Below, in pieces: positions 17,601 through 28,543 of a DNA stretch of 64,000 nucleotides. A model generated the notes under the pieces. The model was not told where the DNA came from. It ran no database searches and saw only the letters and a program-made list of their open reading frames with translations. Made by a program: the position numbers and the translations under genes. Numbering within the stretch: position 1 is the stretch's first letter; every line of letters starts with the position of its first letter. This DNA is from JACKFB01 sp041389525 (GTDB lineage: Bacteria > Myxococcota_A > UBA9042 > PHBI01 > JACKFB01): NCBI GenBank assembly GCA_041389525.1, contig JAWKRR010000018.1:49962-113961 (forward strand), written 5' to 3'.

Positions 17601-18362
17601 TCAGTTCTCGGGGCGGTCGAGGACGTCGATGACCTCGCGGACGCTGGCGGCTTCGTCCATCGCGGCGATGCGGGCGAGGACGCTGCCGAGACCCGGCGGG
17701 TTGAGGGTGACGCCGACGAAGCTGGCGGCCCAGTGGTCGCGGACGCTGATGACGATGTCTCGGGCCGCGGGGCTGCGGTCGGCGAGGATGGTCGCGAGGC
17801 TCCAGGCGTCGTCGCGGGCGCGGCTCATGCTGAACTCGGCGACCACGTCGTCGGCGGTGCCGGAGAGGCGCTCGAGCCGGCCGATGAGCGGCCAGATGGC
17901 CGAGAGCTGGGCTTTGACCTGGCCGGTCAGCTCGGCGAGGACGGTGTTGATACGCAGGAAGTCGTCGCGGAGTGCCGGGAGGGCGGCGCCGGGCGCCACC
18001 TCGGCCGCCGCGATGCCCAGATCCAGGTTGATGTGCGCGTTCATGCCCAGCAGCAGGTGCTGCAGCACGATGAGGTCGGAGCTCTGCGCGGCCTTGAACG
18101 CCAACACCCAGCTACGCGAGAGCGGGCGGCCGGCGGCGAAGGCGTCGTAGGCGTCGATGTAGCGGTTGGCGAAGACCACGTCGAGGCGCTCCATCCGCGG
18201 GCCGTCGTCGAAGCGGCCGCGGGCGATGCCGTCGCGCACGGCGACCGTGACGCGCTTGTAGAGCGCCGGGAAGTAGCCGAGCCGGCTCTCGGACGCGCGG
18301 CAGTCCGCGATGATCGCGGCGAGGCGGTCGATGACCTGATCGATGGTCGTGGCTGCGGGCAT
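17601..18362 (-). CDS. DUF5995 family protein
   Basis: 253 aa, cytoplasmic by sequence. It contains the features of DUF5995: RLGYFPALYKRVTVAVRDGI, DVVFANRYIDAYDAF, a central SSDLIVLQHLLLGMNAHINL segment and LPALRDDFLRIN. The conserved His/Asn/Asp residues in the HLLLGMNAHINLDLG region look like a metal- or ligand-binding helix, but the family is not biochemically characterised. The gene stands alone, convergent with the DUF2786 gene. The upstream 236 bp, shared with the divergent membrane-protein gene, contains no motif I can name. Confidence 0.85.
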   Translation of the reverse strand: MPAATTIDQVIDRLAAIIADCRASESRLGYFPALYKRVTVAVRDGIARGRFDDGPRMERLDVVFANRYIDAYDAFAAGRPLSRSWVLAFKAAQSSDLIVLQHLLLGMNAHINLDLGIAAAEVAPGAALPALRDDFLRINTVLAELTGQVKAQLSAIWPLIGRLERLSGTADDVVAEFSMSRARDDAWSLATILADRSPAARDIVISVRDHWAASFVGVTLNPPGLGSVLARIAAMDEAASVREVIDVLDRPEN

Positions 18363-18598
18363 GGGCGGCTTCCTTCAGCGGGGCTGGGCGCCGCTGTCGC
18401 GGTGGTCGACTGGAGTGCCACCGATACTGACGTCACTCGGCGCCGTTGAAAAGCCTTCGGGGAGCGGGTCCGCGCCGGATTGACGCGGTGCGGGACGCCC
18501 GCCCACACCACCGCGGTCGGCTGCGTCGGTAACGACGTCGCGCCCGAAACCCCAGCGACCCGTTGCGACGCGAAAGGGCATCCCACTAATCTCCGGGC

Positions 18599-20497
18599 GT
18601 GACTCAGACTCCAACGCCCGTCCCGTCAGTTGGGTTGGAGCGGTCCACCGCCACGCGCGCCGTGGTCGGGTGGGTTGCGCTCGTGGCCGCGCTATCGCTC
18701 GCCTGCTGGGCCCTCGTCGCCCTCGCCGAGCGCGTGGAGCGCCAGACCGAGCCCGCGGTCCGCGCCAAGACCTGGATCGTCCCGGTCGGCCGCGAGCGCG
18801 CCGCCAAAAACCTAGTCGCCGACGTCGGATTCGACCGCCCGCACGACGGCGGCTACCGCGTCGCCGCCATCGCCATCCGCCACCACGACGTCGTCTACGA
18901 GCTGCGCGCCGGCGCCGGCCCCGACGCCCCCCTGGCCGCCCGCCTCACCCTGCTACCACGCCAGCTCGCCGCCCCCGGCGACCTCACCTCGCCCCACCAC
19001 GCCCTACGCCCCGAGCTCCTCGACCCCGACCCCCGCGCCGCCGCCCTGCTCGCCGCCACCGCCGCCAGCATGCAAGCCCGCGACGCCCAAAACCTCTTCA
19101 TCCTCGCCCCCGACGGCGTCAAAGCCGACCTCCGCGTCGCCGGCCCCGCCGCCCGCGCCCAAGCCCTCCGCGCCCTCGCCTGGCTCGCCGCCGCCGCCGT
19201 CCCCCTCCTCATCTTCCTCCTCTTCATCCGTCGCCCCCGCGGCTCCCCCCTCGCCGCCCGCTTCAAGCTGACCCACCTCCTCCCCGCCACCCTCCAGCTC
19301 ACCCTCTTCACCTACTGGAGCCTCTACTTCGCCGGCGTCGCCGAATACGCCGCCATCATCGGCATGCAGATCGCCTGGGCCTACCTCGTCGACGCCCTCG
19401 TCTCCCTGGCCCGCCGCGGCCGCTGGACCGTCACCTTCGGCCCCCTCCCGGTCGTCCTCTCCACCGATCTCTTCCTCTGGTTCGCCGGCGCCCACCTCGC
19501 CAGCGCGTTCGGCGTCATCGCCATCGCCATCGCCTCGAAATCCCTCCTCGTCCGCCGCGACGGCACCCACATCTTCAACCCGTCCGTCCTCGGCATCAGC
19601 GCCTTCGCCCTCGCCGCCCTCGTCATCCCCGACGCCTGGCGCTACCGCGACATCGCCGGCGAGCTGAACCTCCCGCCCAACATGACCGAGCTCATCCTCC
19701 TCATCGCCCTCATCGTTCAGCTCCGCATCCCCATCGTCCTGGTCTCCCTCGGCGGCGCCCTGGCGCTGTCGGCCCTGATGAGCGCCCACGTCATCACCAT
19801 CCTCATCCCTACCTGGGCACCGGTGTTCCTGGTCCTGACCCTGCTCGCCACCGACCCGGCCACCATCCCGCGCACGCCCGCCGGCCGCCTCCTCGGCGGC
19901 CTCCTCCTCGGCCTCACCATGGGCCTCACCGGCCTCGCCCTCATCACCGCCGGCCACTCCGACTTCTTCGCCAAGGTCGTCCCCGTCCTGCTGCTCAACG
20001 CCGTCGCCCCCGCCCTCGACCGCGTCGCCCGCGCCCTCCCCGCGCTGATCCGGGCCCCGCTCGCCCCCCGCCTCAACCCCGCCCACGTCCTCATCTGGGT
20101 CCTCTTCATCGGCACCAGCCTCGCCGACGGCTGGAAGGCCTCCGCCTTCGAGGCCGAGCTCCACGCCCGCTACGAGACCCCCCACGTCGTCATGGACGTC
20201 GACGGCCTCCCCACCTGCGAGCTCAACCCCGTGTTCTGCCAGCCCTTCAGCTTCGCCGCCGAGCTGGCCCTGTGGCGCGGCCAGTCCGCCGACCCCCAGG
20301 TCACGCCGCCCGCCCCCGACGTCGCCCCCGACCCCGCCGCCCGCCCGCCTCGCGTCGGCAGCGGCTCCGCGCGGCTCCAGTCGCTGGCCAGCCCGCCGCC
20401 TCGCCTGACCGCGGCGCGTGAGGTCCCCGGCCACCACGCCATCGCGCCCCGCCGAGCCCGCCGCCGCCTCGACTCCGCGACGCCCGCCCCCGCCTGA
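18599..20497 (+). CDS. RnfD/NqrB-like multi-spanning membrane protein
   Basis: A GTG start at 18599 gives 632 aa. One N-terminal membrane segment (residues about 20-45) is followed by an about 150-residue extracytoplasmic part, then about ten hydrophobic helices from residue 195 to 520. The motifs HIFNPSVLGISAFALAAL and LLATDPATIPRTPAGRLLGG match the NPA/S and TDP-x-T-x-P-x-T-x-x-GR signatures of the RnfD/NqrB/UnbU superfamily. No other Rnf or Nqr subunit is nearby, so it is not part of a normal Rnf complex here. The last 90 residues are Pro/Arg-rich and disordered, so the end may be frame-shifted. Substrate or redox partner is unknown. Confidence 0.75.
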   Translation: MTQTPTPVPSVGLERSTATRAVVGWVALVAALSLACWALVALAERVERQTEPAVRAKTWIVPVGRERAAKNLVADVGFDRPHDGGYRVAAIAIRHHDVVYELRAGAGPDAPLAARLTLLPRQLAAPGDLTSPHHALRPELLDPDPRAAALLAATAASMQARDAQNLFILAPDGVKADLRVAGPAARAQALRALAWLAAAAVPLLIFLLFIRRPRGSPLAARFKLTHLLPATLQLTLFTYWSLYFAGVAEYAAIIGMQIAWAYLVDALVSLARRGRWTVTFGPLPVVLSTDLFLWFAGAHLASAFGVIAIAIASKSLLVRRDGTHIFNPSVLGISAFALAALVIPDAWRYRDIAGELNLPPNMTELILLIALIVQLRIPIVLVSLGGALALSALMSAHVITILIPTWAPVFLVLTLLATDPATIPRTPAGRLLGGLLLGLTMGLTGLALITAGHSDFFAKVVPVLLLNAVAPALDRVARALPALIRAPLAPRLNPAHVLIWVLFIGTSLADGWKASAFEAELHARYETPHVVMDVDGLPTCELNPVFCQPFSFAAELALWRGQSADPQVTPPAPDVAPDPAARPPRVGSGSARLQSLASPPPRLTAAREVPGHHAIAPRRARRRLDSATPAPA

Positions 20498-20645
20498 CCC
20501 GGCCCGCGCGTCGCCCGCCGCGCACTTCGCCCGGCAATCCTGCTACGCTCCCCCGCGTGGCGCCCGCCCGCACTGGGCGAGGCCCCGTCATCCCCCCAAA
20601 TTCGCCAGACAATACCTAGCGAATCCCGAGATCGGAGGCCCGCCC

Positions 20646-21251
20646 TTGAACGCCACCTGGACCACCCTCGCGGCCTGCCTGCTGCTGTTGCTCAGCGCCT
20701 GCGACGACGGAGGCGGCTCGGCATCCGACGCGGCCGGCGACACCGGCGCGGCCTCGGGGACGACCTACGTGGACTGGACCCCCGGCGCGACGACCACCAA
20801 GAAGCCGGCCTTCGACAGCTCGTGCCGCCTGCGCGCCGCCGACCACCGCGAGCTGGCCTCCACCGGCGCGACCGACGACCGCCTCTCCGTCCTCGGGCTC
20901 GAAGCCGACGGCGCGCGCCTCGAGGTCGCCGTCGTCCACAGCGGCAGCTCCGTGCTCATCGGCACCGTCCTGCTCTCCGCGGTCCGCCCGGGCCAGTCCT
21001 GGGGAGCCGCCAAGGGCACGGCCTCCTGGACCGGCGACGCGCCCTTCTCCGGCCTGGTCGTCGACGGGACCCTCTGCTTTCAAGCGCCGCTCGCCGTCGG
21101 GCAGGGCGTCAAGGGCGAGTTCTCCTTCGTCGTGGACGTCGAGGGCCAGTACGTCTCGGTCGGCGGTGACTTCGCGCTCGCCCCCGACGAGGTGCAGAAC
21201 CTCGCTCCGCTCACCGTCCGCGCCGACCCCGTCGAGCTGGACCTGCGCTAG
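20646..21251 (+). CDS. Small lipoprotein, unknown function
   Basis: The start is a TTG at 20646, preceded by GGAGG at 20634-20638 with 7-bp spacing; the in-frame sequence upstream is Pro/Arg-rich and unlikely to be protein. The 201-aa product has a signal peptide with lipobox LLSAC, an Ala/Gly/Asp linker and a beta-rich domain (residues about 60-200: LEVAVVHSGSSVLIGTVLL, KGEFSFVVDVEGQYVSVGG). Two Cys (SSCRLRAA and GTLCFQAP) could pair. It has no match I recognise. It lies just upstream of the MOSC gene (45 bp), possibly cotranscribed. Confidence 0.75.
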   Translation: MNATWTTLAACLLLLLSACDDGGGSASDAAGDTGAASGTTYVDWTPGATTTKKPAFDSSCRLRAADHRELASTGATDDRLSVLGLEADGARLEVAVVHSGSSVLIGTVLLSAVRPGQSWGAAKGTASWTGDAPFSGLVVDGTLCFQAPLAVGQGVKGEFSFVVDVEGQYVSVGGDFALAPDEVQNLAPLTVRADPVELDLR

Positions 21252-21296
21252 GCCGCCGATGCCCCCGCCCGCGCCTGCCACGCCGGAGACGCCGCC

Positions 21297-21866
21297 ATGC
21301 AGAACCACCCGCCCCCTCGCAGCGCCGCCGAGCTGAGCGCCGGCCTCGCGGAGATCGCCGCGTCGCCCCGGGACCGCGGCCTCGTCCGAATGATCGTGCG
21401 CCGGCCCCAGGTCGAGACCCGCGAGACCCTGACCGACGCCGAACTCTCGGTGACCGAGGGCTTGGTGGGCGACTCCTGGCGCGAGCGGGTGCTGCAAAAA
21501 TCGCCAAGCGGCGTCGCGGACCCCGAGACGCAACTGACCCTTATGAACGCTCGCGCCGCGCAGCTCGTCGCGCAAGCTGAGCAGCGCTGGCCCCTGGCCG
21601 GAGACCAGCTCTACGTGGACCTCGACCTCTCGGGTGAGAATCTGCCGACCGGCACCCGGCTGAGCGTCGGCGGGGCGCTCCTCGAGATCACCGCGAAGCC
21701 TCACACCGGCTGCAAGAAGTTCGTCGAGCGCTTCGGCATGGACGCCATGCTCTTCGTGAACTCGCCCGAGGGGCGGCGGCTGAACCTGCGCGGGATCTAC
21801 GCGCGCGTGCTCCAGGCCGGGCGGGTGCGGGTCGGCGACCGGGTCGAGAAGACGCCCACGCGGTGA
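21297..21866 (+). CDS. MOSC domain-containing protein
   Basis: 189 aa without a signal peptide. The MOSC-like core runs from about residue 50 to 180: the G-L-V-G-D-S-W segment, the QLTLMNARAAQLVAQAEQRW helix, the 'AGDQLYVDLDLSGENLP' region and the conserved Cys in KPHTGCKKFVERFG, which in MOSC proteins is the cysteine proposed to bind sulfur or the molybdenum cofactor. Related to YiiM/YuaD-like proteins. No molybdenum-cofactor genes lie nearby, so its partner enzyme is unknown. Confidence 0.85.
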   Translation: MQNHPPPRSAAELSAGLAEIAASPRDRGLVRMIVRRPQVETRETLTDAELSVTEGLVGDSWRERVLQKSPSGVADPETQLTLMNARAAQLVAQAEQRWPLAGDQLYVDLDLSGENLPTGTRLSVGGALLEITAKPHTGCKKFVERFGMDAMLFVNSPEGRRLNLRGIYARVLQAGRVRVGDRVEKTPTR

Positions 21867-22017
21867 GGTGCGCGCGGGCGGCCGGTTCTAGCCTCCAGAC
21901 GCGGTCGAAGCTCGTGATCCGCTCGACCTGCGGCACGCGAGATCGCAGAATGCGCGCGTCCCGCCCCAAGGAAGACTCGCCGCCCGCGACGGCGCGACTC
22001 GGGCACGGAGCTCGTCC

Positions 22018-23748
<1,731 letters not shown>

Positions 23749-23767
23749 CGCTGGCGGCCCGGTCCGA

Positions 23768-26617
23768 CTACTCCGCCGCGGGCAGCAGCCAGCGGTCGAC
23801 GAGCAGGCCCTCGGCGGGCGCGCGCTGAGCCTCGAGCGGGCTGCCGGGGCCGGCGCCGGGGGGCAGCCAACCGGCGGGGATATTGCCGAAGACGCGCCGC
23901 GGGGGCTGGGTGGGCTGGCGGCGACGGTCCTCCTCGGCAGGGATCTCGGGCTGGCGTTTCAGGGCCGCCAGGGTGAGGCCGCCCTTGCCCGAGTCGGAGT
24001 GACACGACAGGCAGAAGCTGTTGCCGGACGAGTCGGGGCGCGGGGCGCCGGCCCGCAGCGGGCCCTCGGGGAAGTTGATCCGCTCGCGCATCCCGGTGGT
24101 GCCGGCGGGGATGTTGTCGAGGTGGGCGGCGTAGTCGCTGCGGTAGTCGTGGAAGCAGGCGTAGCGGGCGCCGGGGGCTCCGGCGGCGGTTGCGGCGACC
24201 TCGGCGTGGGCCCAGGCGGGGTAGGCGGCGGCCGTGGCAGCCCAGGTCGCGGAGTCGTCGACGCGCACCATGGTCCCGTGGGCGTGGTTGCAGGCGACCT
24301 CGGGGTTCACGTCGTGGGCTAAGACCACAAGCTCGTCGAGCCAGCCGCGGACGCCCTGAAAGTCGGGCACTCCCGCGGCCGGGCCAGCCAAGACGAACTC
24401 GCCCTCGGACATCTGAAAGAGCGGCTCGGGGCTCTGGAAGCGGTCGAGGGCGTAGCCGTTGACCAGCAGGGTGACGTCCCTGTGGCCGGGGCGGACGCGC
24501 CAGCCCAGGTGAACCCAGCCGCTGTCGCCGATCAGCGCCTCGGGCAGGATGACCTCGTGGACCGGGACCTCGGCGACGCGGTAGCGCAGCCGTGAGCGGC
24601 CCACGAGGTGAACCGCGCTGCCGTCGGGGAAGGTCATCAACGCGCGATTCTCACTGTCGCCGCCTCGCGAATCGACGAAGAGGCCGATGGTCCAAGCGAC
24701 GCCCGAGATCGGCCGCTCTTGAGACGGGACGGCGTAGCGGACGGGCGCCTCGCCGCTGGACCAGTAGCCTTTGCCCTTGATGCCGCCGAGGGCGACGGGC
24801 TCGATGCGGGCGAGGCCGGGCTCGACGAGGCCGTAGGCGGGGACCTTCCAGTCCAGCGAGGTCGCGGCGTTCTGCACGTGCACCTCGGCCTCGACGCCGG
24901 GGCGCAGGACGTAGACCTCGGGCAAGGGCAGGGGGATGGTCAGCTCGCGAAGTTGGCCGTTCCAGTAGCGCGGGAAGGCCAGGGACTCGCCGTCGTCCGT
25001 GTAGATCTGGGTCACCGAGGCCTGCATGTGCGAGACGATGAAGGCGTTGGGGTCGACGAAATCGTCGAAGGCGACCTCGTCGGTGGCGACGCCCGTGCTC
25101 ATCAGCCAGACCACGTCGCGGGGGGTGACCGGCCGGGCGGCGTGGGTGTGGTTGAGGACGTTCTGCAGCGAATCCAGGATGTTGGCGTTGTGGGAGTAGC
25201 CGGGCGGGTAGGGGCCGCCGATGGTGCGGATGGCGTCGATGTAGCGCCCGGCTCCGAAGCGAACCGGCACCGCCTGGCCGTCTGTATCCTTATATAGGTC
25301 CACCATCCAGTGCGCCGCTGGCGTGACTCCGACCGCCCAGTCCTGGTTGTTGATCATCGCGTCCAGCAAGACGAATTTGCCGTGGGTCCAGGCGCCGGCG
25401 ACCAGAAAGCCGCGGTCCCAGTCGGTGTTCTCGAGGTAGCTCTCGCAGCCGGGGGTGACGCAGCGGCGCGGGTAGGCGGTGTGGGACTGCTCGACGATGC
25501 GGCCGGGGATGCCGGCCATGAAGACGTTGTCGCCCTCGCGGTCGACCCAGGGGTAGGTGCCGCCGAGGTCCTCGCCGTCGGGGATGGGCTGGCCCTCGGA
25601 GTCGCGGAAGGGGTAGTTCGCGAGGCCGTAGCGGCCGACCATCTGGGGGTCGTAGGGCGCGTGGGACATGGGGTGGAAGCGGGTCCAGCCGGTGATGTCG
25701 CAGGGGGCGGCGCCGTCGGGGAGGACGGAGTAGGCGAGGTCGTAGGGGCGCAGGAGGGTGACGCCGGTCTCGGGGTTGGTCCACTCGCGGGGGGCGCGGC
25801 CCCAGCGGCCTGTGAGGAGGCGGCCGTCTTGGGTGACGGCGGGCTCGGTCCACTCGTTGTTGGCGGGGATCAGCGCGCCGGCGACGGGTTCGCCGAGCTC
25901 GGCGCGGATGATGCGGGCCTGGGCGGTCTTGGGGGACGCGACCTCGACGGTGACGGGGGTGCCCCAGAGCTGGGAGGTGAGGGTGACCGCGGTGGTGCTG
26001 ATGATGGTCAGGTCGTAGCAGTCGTGGGCGTCGGCCGGGCCGCAGGCGTAGGGGTTGGGGCGCTCGCCGGCGACGGGGAAGGGCTCGGTGGGGTCGCAGA
26101 TGGCGTGGTGCCCGAGGACGGTGACGGCGGGGTCGAGGGCGGGGGGGAAGAGGACGTTGAAGGGGTCGGTCTGGGCGAGGATCTGGGCGCCGGCGGGGCC
26201 GGGCATGATGGGCTGGCTCAGGGCCTCGGGGGTGAAGAGGAAGAAGCTGAGCGAGGTGGTGATGACCTCGGTGCCGGGGGGGCCGCCCTGGACGCGGATG
26301 GCGACGCGGCCGTCCATGGTGGTGCGGTGGCCGGGGACGTAGGGGCGGGTGAACTTGGCGTCGTCGTCGATGAGGGCGACGTCGCGGAGGATGGCCGGCG
26401 GCTCGGGGTGGCGGTCGCGGGCGGCGTAGACGGGCGGGATGGGGTCGAGCGGGGCGGGGGCGTCGGGCGTGGTGAGATCGGCTGTGGACGCGTCGGGGCC
26501 GGCGTCGTCAGGTACGTCGGGGCCGGCGGGCGAGGTCGTCGACTCGCCGCAGCCGGAGACGCAGCCCAGGGCGAGCGCCGCGATGGCGGCGACGAATACG
26601 CAGGCGCGGACACGCAT
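23768..26617 (-). CDS. Large lipoprotein with LamG-like domain and CxxCH motif
   Basis: 949 aa. The N-terminus has two possible lipobox cysteines (LALGC and VSGC within residues 15-25), then an Asp/Ala/Pro linker. Residues about 60-600 are a long unrecognised region rich in aromatic and Gly residues with several Cys. Residues about 650-800 resemble a LamG/concanavalin-like fold (VHLGWRVRPGHRDVTLLVNG, GWLDELVVLAHDV). Near residue 866 is FCLSCHSDSGKGG, a CxxCH heme-attachment type motif with a downstream 'LTL' as in cytochrome c-like or planctomycete PSD/cytochrome-type segments. Heme attachment is inference. Transcribed toward the Cys-rich lipoprotein; upstream is the YARHG gene. Confidence 0.8.
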   Translation of the reverse strand: MRVRACVFVAAIAALALGCVSGCGESTTSPAGPDVPDDAGPDASTADLTTPDAPAPLDPIPPVYAARDRHPEPPAILRDVALIDDDAKFTRPYVPGHRTTMDGRVAIRVQGGPPGTEVITTSLSFFLFTPEALSQPIMPGPAGAQILAQTDPFNVLFPPALDPAVTVLGHHAICDPTEPFPVAGERPNPYACGPADAHDCYDLTIISTTAVTLTSQLWGTPVTVEVASPKTAQARIIRAELGEPVAGALIPANNEWTEPAVTQDGRLLTGRWGRAPREWTNPETGVTLLRPYDLAYSVLPDGAAPCDITGWTRFHPMSHAPYDPQMVGRYGLANYPFRDSEGQPIPDGEDLGGTYPWVDREGDNVFMAGIPGRIVEQSHTAYPRRCVTPGCESYLENTDWDRGFLVAGAWTHGKFVLLDAMINNQDWAVGVTPAAHWMVDLYKDTDGQAVPVRFGAGRYIDAIRTIGGPYPPGYSHNANILDSLQNVLNHTHAARPVTPRDVVWLMSTGVATDEVAFDDFVDPNAFIVSHMQASVTQIYTDDGESLAFPRYWNGQLRELTIPLPLPEVYVLRPGVEAEVHVQNAATSLDWKVPAYGLVEPGLARIEPVALGGIKGKGYWSSGEAPVRYAVPSQERPISGVAWTIGLFVDSRGGDSENRALMTFPDGSAVHLVGRSRLRYRVAEVPVHEVILPEALIGDSGWVHLGWRVRPGHRDVTLLVNGYALDRFQSPEPLFQMSEGEFVLAGPAAGVPDFQGVRGWLDELVVLAHDVNPEVACNHAHGTMVRVDDSATWAATAAAYPAWAHAEVAATAAGAPGARYACFHDYRSDYAAHLDNIPAGTTGMRERINFPEGPLRAGAPRPDSSGNSFCLSCHSDSGKGGLTLAALKRQPEIPAEEDRRRQPTQPPRRVFGNIPAGWLPPGAGPGSPLEAQRAPAEGLLVDRWLLPAAE

Positions 26618-26692
26618 CGACGGCCCTCCTTTCGAGATGCGGGCATCATGCGGGAGCGGCGAGGTCGCCGCTACGGGTGGAATTCCGGGGTG

Positions 26693-27739
26693 TTACTTCC
26701 CGGAGCTCTTCCGCAGCTTCTCTTCGGCTTGGATCTTGGCGACGAACGCGTGCTCTTCGGGGGTCAGCGAGCTGGCGGAGTAGCCGGGGTTGGGCCGGTA
26801 CCACCACTCGCGGGCGAAGAGGTCGGCCATGTCCTTCTTCTTGAAGACGTAGCCGTGGAGGGCGTAGACGCGATTTCGCAGGGTGCGTAGCTCGTCGGCG
26901 CTGAGCTTGCTGAGGTCGGTCTCGCGCAGCTCCCACGACAGGCGCGAGGCGATGGCGTCCAGGTCCGCGTAGCAGACGTTGATGTCCTGAGTCGGCGCGA
27001 AGTCCTTGAGATCCCAGAGAATCGCGATGCCTTTGCCGTCGATGACGGTCTTGCCGCCGGCCGGGGTGAAGGCGGTGGGCTCGTGGAGGAGGTCACCCGA
27101 GCAGAGGACGTGGCGCGCGCCGGGCATGTGCACCTCGAGGCGCGAGCGGCCGATCTTGCCGCCCTTCCACAGCGTCCCGGTCTTCAGCACGTAGTTGGCG
27201 TACACGGTGCCGTCGCTGACAGCGTTTTCGCCGTGGGTGTAGGTGTTGCGGATGTTGACGCGCTCACCCGGCTTGAAGGTGACCTCCCAGATGTAGGCGA
27301 AGGTGTAGCTGACGTCCGGGATCTCAGTGTTCGTCAGGGTTTTCGTCTCGCGGACCGGCACCTTCTTGCCGCCGACGGTGGTCTCGAAGTCCCACACCAG
27401 CGGGCGGCCCGGCTTGGCCTCCGGCTTGCCCGCGGGGGTCGCCGTGTTCTCCTCCTCCTCCTCGCTGACGGTGGGGAAGGGGAAGCCGACGGTCAGGGTG
27501 ACCGCCTCTTTCGACGTGTTCTCAAAGGTGAAATCGCAGGTCACGTCCCAGGCGGCGCGCTTGCGGTCGTAGCGCAGGACGACGTGCTCTTCGACCATCC
27601 GCACGTCCGAGGTCGTCAACGGCATCGGGTGCACGCCGCTGCCGCCGTAGACGCCGTCGTTGGCGAGGGAGGCGGGCGCGAACGCGAGGGCCGCGAGGCA
27701 GAGGCTGGCCGCGATGAGGGCGGGGATGGCACGGCGCAT
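26693..27739 (-). CDS. Secreted protein with DUF4424-like region and C-terminal YARHG domain
   Basis: The ATG at 27739 starts a standard signal peptide cut after ASLAN (348 aa). Residues about 25-240 have the look of a DUF4424-type beta domain: DGVYGGSGVHPMPLTTSDVRM, VTCDFTFENTSKEAVTLTVGFP, KPGERVNIRNTYTHGENAV. Residues about 285-330 carry the YARHG signature ELRTLRNRVYALHGYVFKKK with DLFAREWWYRPNPGY. It is likely extracytoplasmic. YARHG is a short conserved module of unknown function in cell-envelope proteins. It is the first gene of a leftward pair with the 949-aa lipoprotein, 75 bp apart. Confidence 0.85.
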   Translation of the reverse strand: MRRAIPALIAASLCLAALAFAPASLANDGVYGGSGVHPMPLTTSDVRMVEEHVVLRYDRKRAAWDVTCDFTFENTSKEAVTLTVGFPFPTVSEEEEENTATPAGKPEAKPGRPLVWDFETTVGGKKVPVRETKTLTNTEIPDVSYTFAYIWEVTFKPGERVNIRNTYTHGENAVSDGTVYANYVLKTGTLWKGGKIGRSRLEVHMPGARHVLCSGDLLHEPTAFTPAGGKTVIDGKGIAILWDLKDFAPTQDINVCYADLDAIASRLSWELRETDLSKLSADELRTLRNRVYALHGYVFKKKDMADLFAREWWYRPNPGYSASSLTPEEHAFVAKIQAEEKLRKSSGK

Positions 27740-27919
27740 GGCGAATCCTGGGGTGCGGAGGGGCAGAGCCGGCTGCGAGTATGCCGACGGTCGGGCCCCT
27801 CGCGTCAAGCCCGCCCCCCCCGGCCATCTTGGGGGCGCGGACGGAGGCGCCGGCTCGCCGCGGGGAAGGCGGCCGCGACTACCGCGCGGCGTGGTGACGT
27901 GCTACCTGCGTGGGCACCG

Positions 27920-28414
27920 ATGAACACGGACTCTCCCGACAAATCCGCGCTGCGAGACGCTGTCCTTGCGCTGCTGGCGCACGACGCGGCCGAGATGAAG
28001 GCGGCGGCCGACACGACGCGCCAGGGGGCGGTGCACGAGGAGAGCCGGTCGGAGCACGACAAGGACACGCGCAGCCTCGAGGCGTCCTATCTCGCCCGCG
28101 GGCAAGCCGAGCGCACGGTGGCCATCGGCGCGACGATGACGCGGATGCGGGTGATGCCGCTGGTGGACTTCGACGAGGACGACCCGGTGGCGTTGTCGGC
28201 GCTGGTCGACGTGCGCGTGGACGACGAGCCGCGGCGCCTCTTCGTGGTCAGCGAGGGCGGCGGCCTGCGCGTGCGGTTCGAGGGCGTCGAGGTCCTGCTC
28301 ATCACGACCGCATCGCCCGTGGGCAAGGCCTTGCTGGGCCGCGTCGCCGGCGACGAGTTCACGCTGGTCGTCGGCGGAAAAGCCCGCGCGTACATCATCG
28401 AGCGCGTGCGCTGA
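27920..28414 (+). CDS. GreA/GreB-like transcription elongation factor family protein
   Basis: 164 aa from the ATG at 27920. The N-terminal 70 residues are helical and shorter than the GreA coiled coil (RDAVLALLAHDAAEMKAAAD through LEASYLARGQAERTVAIGA). The C-terminal part (residues about 75-164) matches the Gre FKBP-like domain: VDVRVDDEPRRLFVVSEGGG, then ITTASPVGKALLGRVAGDEF with the conserved ASP-x-G-x-ALLG-x-x-x-G-DE motif. It is probably an RNA-polymerase secondary-channel type factor or regulator rather than a true GreA, since the acidic tip of the coiled coil is not evident. Confidence 0.8.
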   Translation: MNTDSPDKSALRDAVLALLAHDAAEMKAAADTTRQGAVHEESRSEHDKDTRSLEASYLARGQAERTVAIGATMTRMRVMPLVDFDEDDPVALSALVDVRVDDEPRRLFVVSEGGGLRVRFEGVEVLLITTASPVGKALLGRVAGDEFTLVVGGKARAYIIERVR

Positions 28415-28543
28415 TCGCTGCTCGGGTTGCAGCGGCTCCGTCACGCGTCGAGACGCGCGGCGCCGGGATTCGGAGGATGGACTCCGAGGACGTCGTGCGG
28501 CAGGGTCTGGACGAGGCGCCGGGCGGGCGATGGAGGTGGGCGT

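Noticed and set aside
24608..26890. Long open frames antisense to the 949-aa lipoprotein
   Set aside because: They are Gly/Val/Asp-rich shadows caused by high GC at third positions; the minus-strand frame has the signal peptide and domains.
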